Shown here piece after piece: positions 63,211 to 64,000 of a stretch of 64,000 bases of DNA (positions are counted from its first letter, which is position 1; each line of letters begins with the position of its first letter). Below the pieces are notes generated by a model, which was not told where the DNA came from, ran no database searches, and saw only the letters and a list, made by a program, of their open reading frames with translations. The stretch comes from Mycolicibacterium holsaticum DSM 44478 = JCM 12374. GTDB lineage: Bacteria; Actinomycetota; Actinomycetes; Mycobacteriales; Mycobacteriaceae. The stretch covers positions 3,224,001 to 3,288,000 of the forward strand of contig NZ_CP080998.1 of the NCBI RefSeq assembly GCF_019645835.1, in the 5' to 3' direction. A program made the translations under genes and the position numbers.

Positions 63211-64000
63211 TCATACCGCAACCGGGGCCTTGATCGCCGGATGCGGATCGTAGTTGAGGATCGCGACGTCCTCGTAGGTGTAGTCGAAGATCGAATCACG
63301 CGGCGCCAGAACGAGTTCCGGGTACGGCCGCGGATCCCGGCTGAGCTGTTGGGTGACCTGCTCGACGTGGTTGTCGTAGATGTGGCAGTCGCCGCCGGTC
63401 CAGATGAACTCGCCGACGTCCAGCCCGGCCTGCGCGGCCATCATGTGGGTGAGCAGCGCGTAGCTGGCGATGTTGAACGGCACGCCGAGGAACAGGTCGG
63501 CGCTGCGCTGGTAGAGCTGGCAGCTCAACCGCCCGTCGGCGACGTAGAACTGGAAGAACGCGTGACACGGCGGCAGCGCCATCTGCGCGATCTCCCCGAC
63601 ATTCCACGCCGAGACGATGATGCGACGCGAATCCGGGTCGGTCTTGAGCAGGTCGAGCGCGGCGCTGATCTGGTCGATGTGCTCACCTGACGGGGTCGGC
63701 CACGACCGCCACTGCACGCCGTAGACCGGGCCGAGATCACCTGAGTCACTTGCCCATTCATCCCAGATCGTGACGCCGTGCTCTCTCAGCCATCCGACGT
63801 TGGAGTCGCCGCGCAAAAACCACAGCAGCTCGTAGATGATCGATTTGGTGTGCACCTTCTTGGTGGTGATCAACGGAAAACCGGCCGCCAGGTCATAGCG
63901 CATCTGATGGCCGAACACGCTGCGGGTGCCGGTGCCGGTGCGGTCGGATTTCGGTGTGCCCTCTTCGAGCACCAGGCGCAGAAGATCCTCGTAGGGTGTA
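63211..64000 (-). CDS. thyA: Thymidylate synthase ThyA (5' end outside the window)
   Basis: ThyA methylates dUMP with methylene-tetrahydrofolate. The visible part encodes 262 complete residues, from [20 protein letters not shown] to the normal C-terminus [12 protein letters not shown], so only about the first three or four codons are missing. Motifs include the phosphate-binding [19 protein letters not shown], the catalytic cysteine in [15 protein letters not shown], and [19 protein letters not shown]. The following gene dfrA is 22 bases away. Confidence 0.97.
   Translation of the reverse strand, partial: TPYEDLLRLVLEEGTPKSDRTGTGTRSVFGHQMRYDLAAGFPLITTKKVHTKSIIYELLWFLRGDSNVGWLREHGVTIWDEWASDSGDLGPVYGVQWRSWPTPSGEHIDQISAALDLLKTDPDSRRIIVSAWNVGEIAQMALPPCHAFFQFYVADGRLSCQLYQRSADLFLGVPFNIASYALLTHMMAAQAGLDVGEFIWTGGDCHIYDNHVEQVTQQLSRDPRPYPELVLAPRDSIFDYTYEDVAILNYDPHPAIKAPVAV

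Noticed and set aside
63973..64000. thyA seeming to begin at an internal codon near 63972
   Set aside because: The frame continues upstream as [10 protein letters not shown] to the window edge, the normal ThyA N-terminal region. The true start lies outside the window.

Overview
This is a high-GC actinobacterial chromosome segment, almost certainly from a mycobacterium. The gene order sigB-ideR-sthA-nrdR-lexA-fadE20-hflX-dapF-miaA-miaB-recX-recA-clgR-pgsA3-argA-ftsK-rnj-dapA-thyX-dfrA-thyA is the same as the Rv2709-Rv2764c backbone of M. tuberculosis. A respiratory [NiFe]-hydrogenase cluster next to recA is known from fast growers such as M. smegmatis, so a Mycolicibacterium-type species is the best guess. 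The species cannot be fixed from the sequence alone. Coding density is very high, and no tRNA, rRNA, insertion sequence or CRISPR array was seen.

Bases 1-12.7 kb carry stress and regulatory genes: sigB with an ECF-type promoter, ideR, soluble transhydrogenase sthA, nrdR, and the divergent LysM gene/lexA pair with two SOS boxes. Next comes a secreted LGFP-repeat membrane protein with a C-terminal sunset domain. Bases 12.9-24.3 kb hold fadE20, csbD, and the minus-strand run hflX-dapF-miaA-dioxygenase-like-DMT transporter, then DUF349, an HtrA-like lipoprotein protease and miaB. Bases 24.4-27.5 kb are a complete gluABCD-type polar amino acid ABC importer.

Bases 27.5-31.2 kb hold the recA-recX-LLM oxidoreductase unit. 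recA is split in frame by a 437-residue intein with homing endonuclease blocks, at the same site as the M. tuberculosis RecA intein. Divergent from recA, bases 31.6-47.1 kb form one tightly packed plus-strand operon for a high-affinity group 1h-type (Hhy) [NiFe]-hydrogenase. Its order is hypA, hypB, hhyS, hhyL, hhyE (NifU-like plus variant Rieske), DUF5947, DUF6084, an unknown 439-residue protein, a 39-residue DUF6893-like membrane peptide, M52 protease, hypC, hypF, DUF6390, a SIS-HypC fusion, a GmhA-like SIS protein, hypE, second hypC and hypD. HypA-F would build the Ni-Fe(CN)2CO centre, the M52 protease would trim HhyL, and HhyE is the likely electron exit to the quinone pool. The SIS proteins and DUF genes are the least explained part of the window.

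Bases 47.5-64 kb return to the conserved backbone: DUF3046, a glycosyltransferase, ephG, the clgR-pspA-pspM envelope-stress operon, pgsA3, argA, ftsK and a mycofactocin-type SDR. The window closes with rnj-dapA, a five-copy 34-bp tandem repeat that runs into the 3' end of thyX, a DUF4193 zinc-ribbon protein, a YcaQ-like protein, and dfrA-thyA. The window cuts both terminal genes: the first loses only one base of its start codon, and thyA loses a few N-terminal codons.
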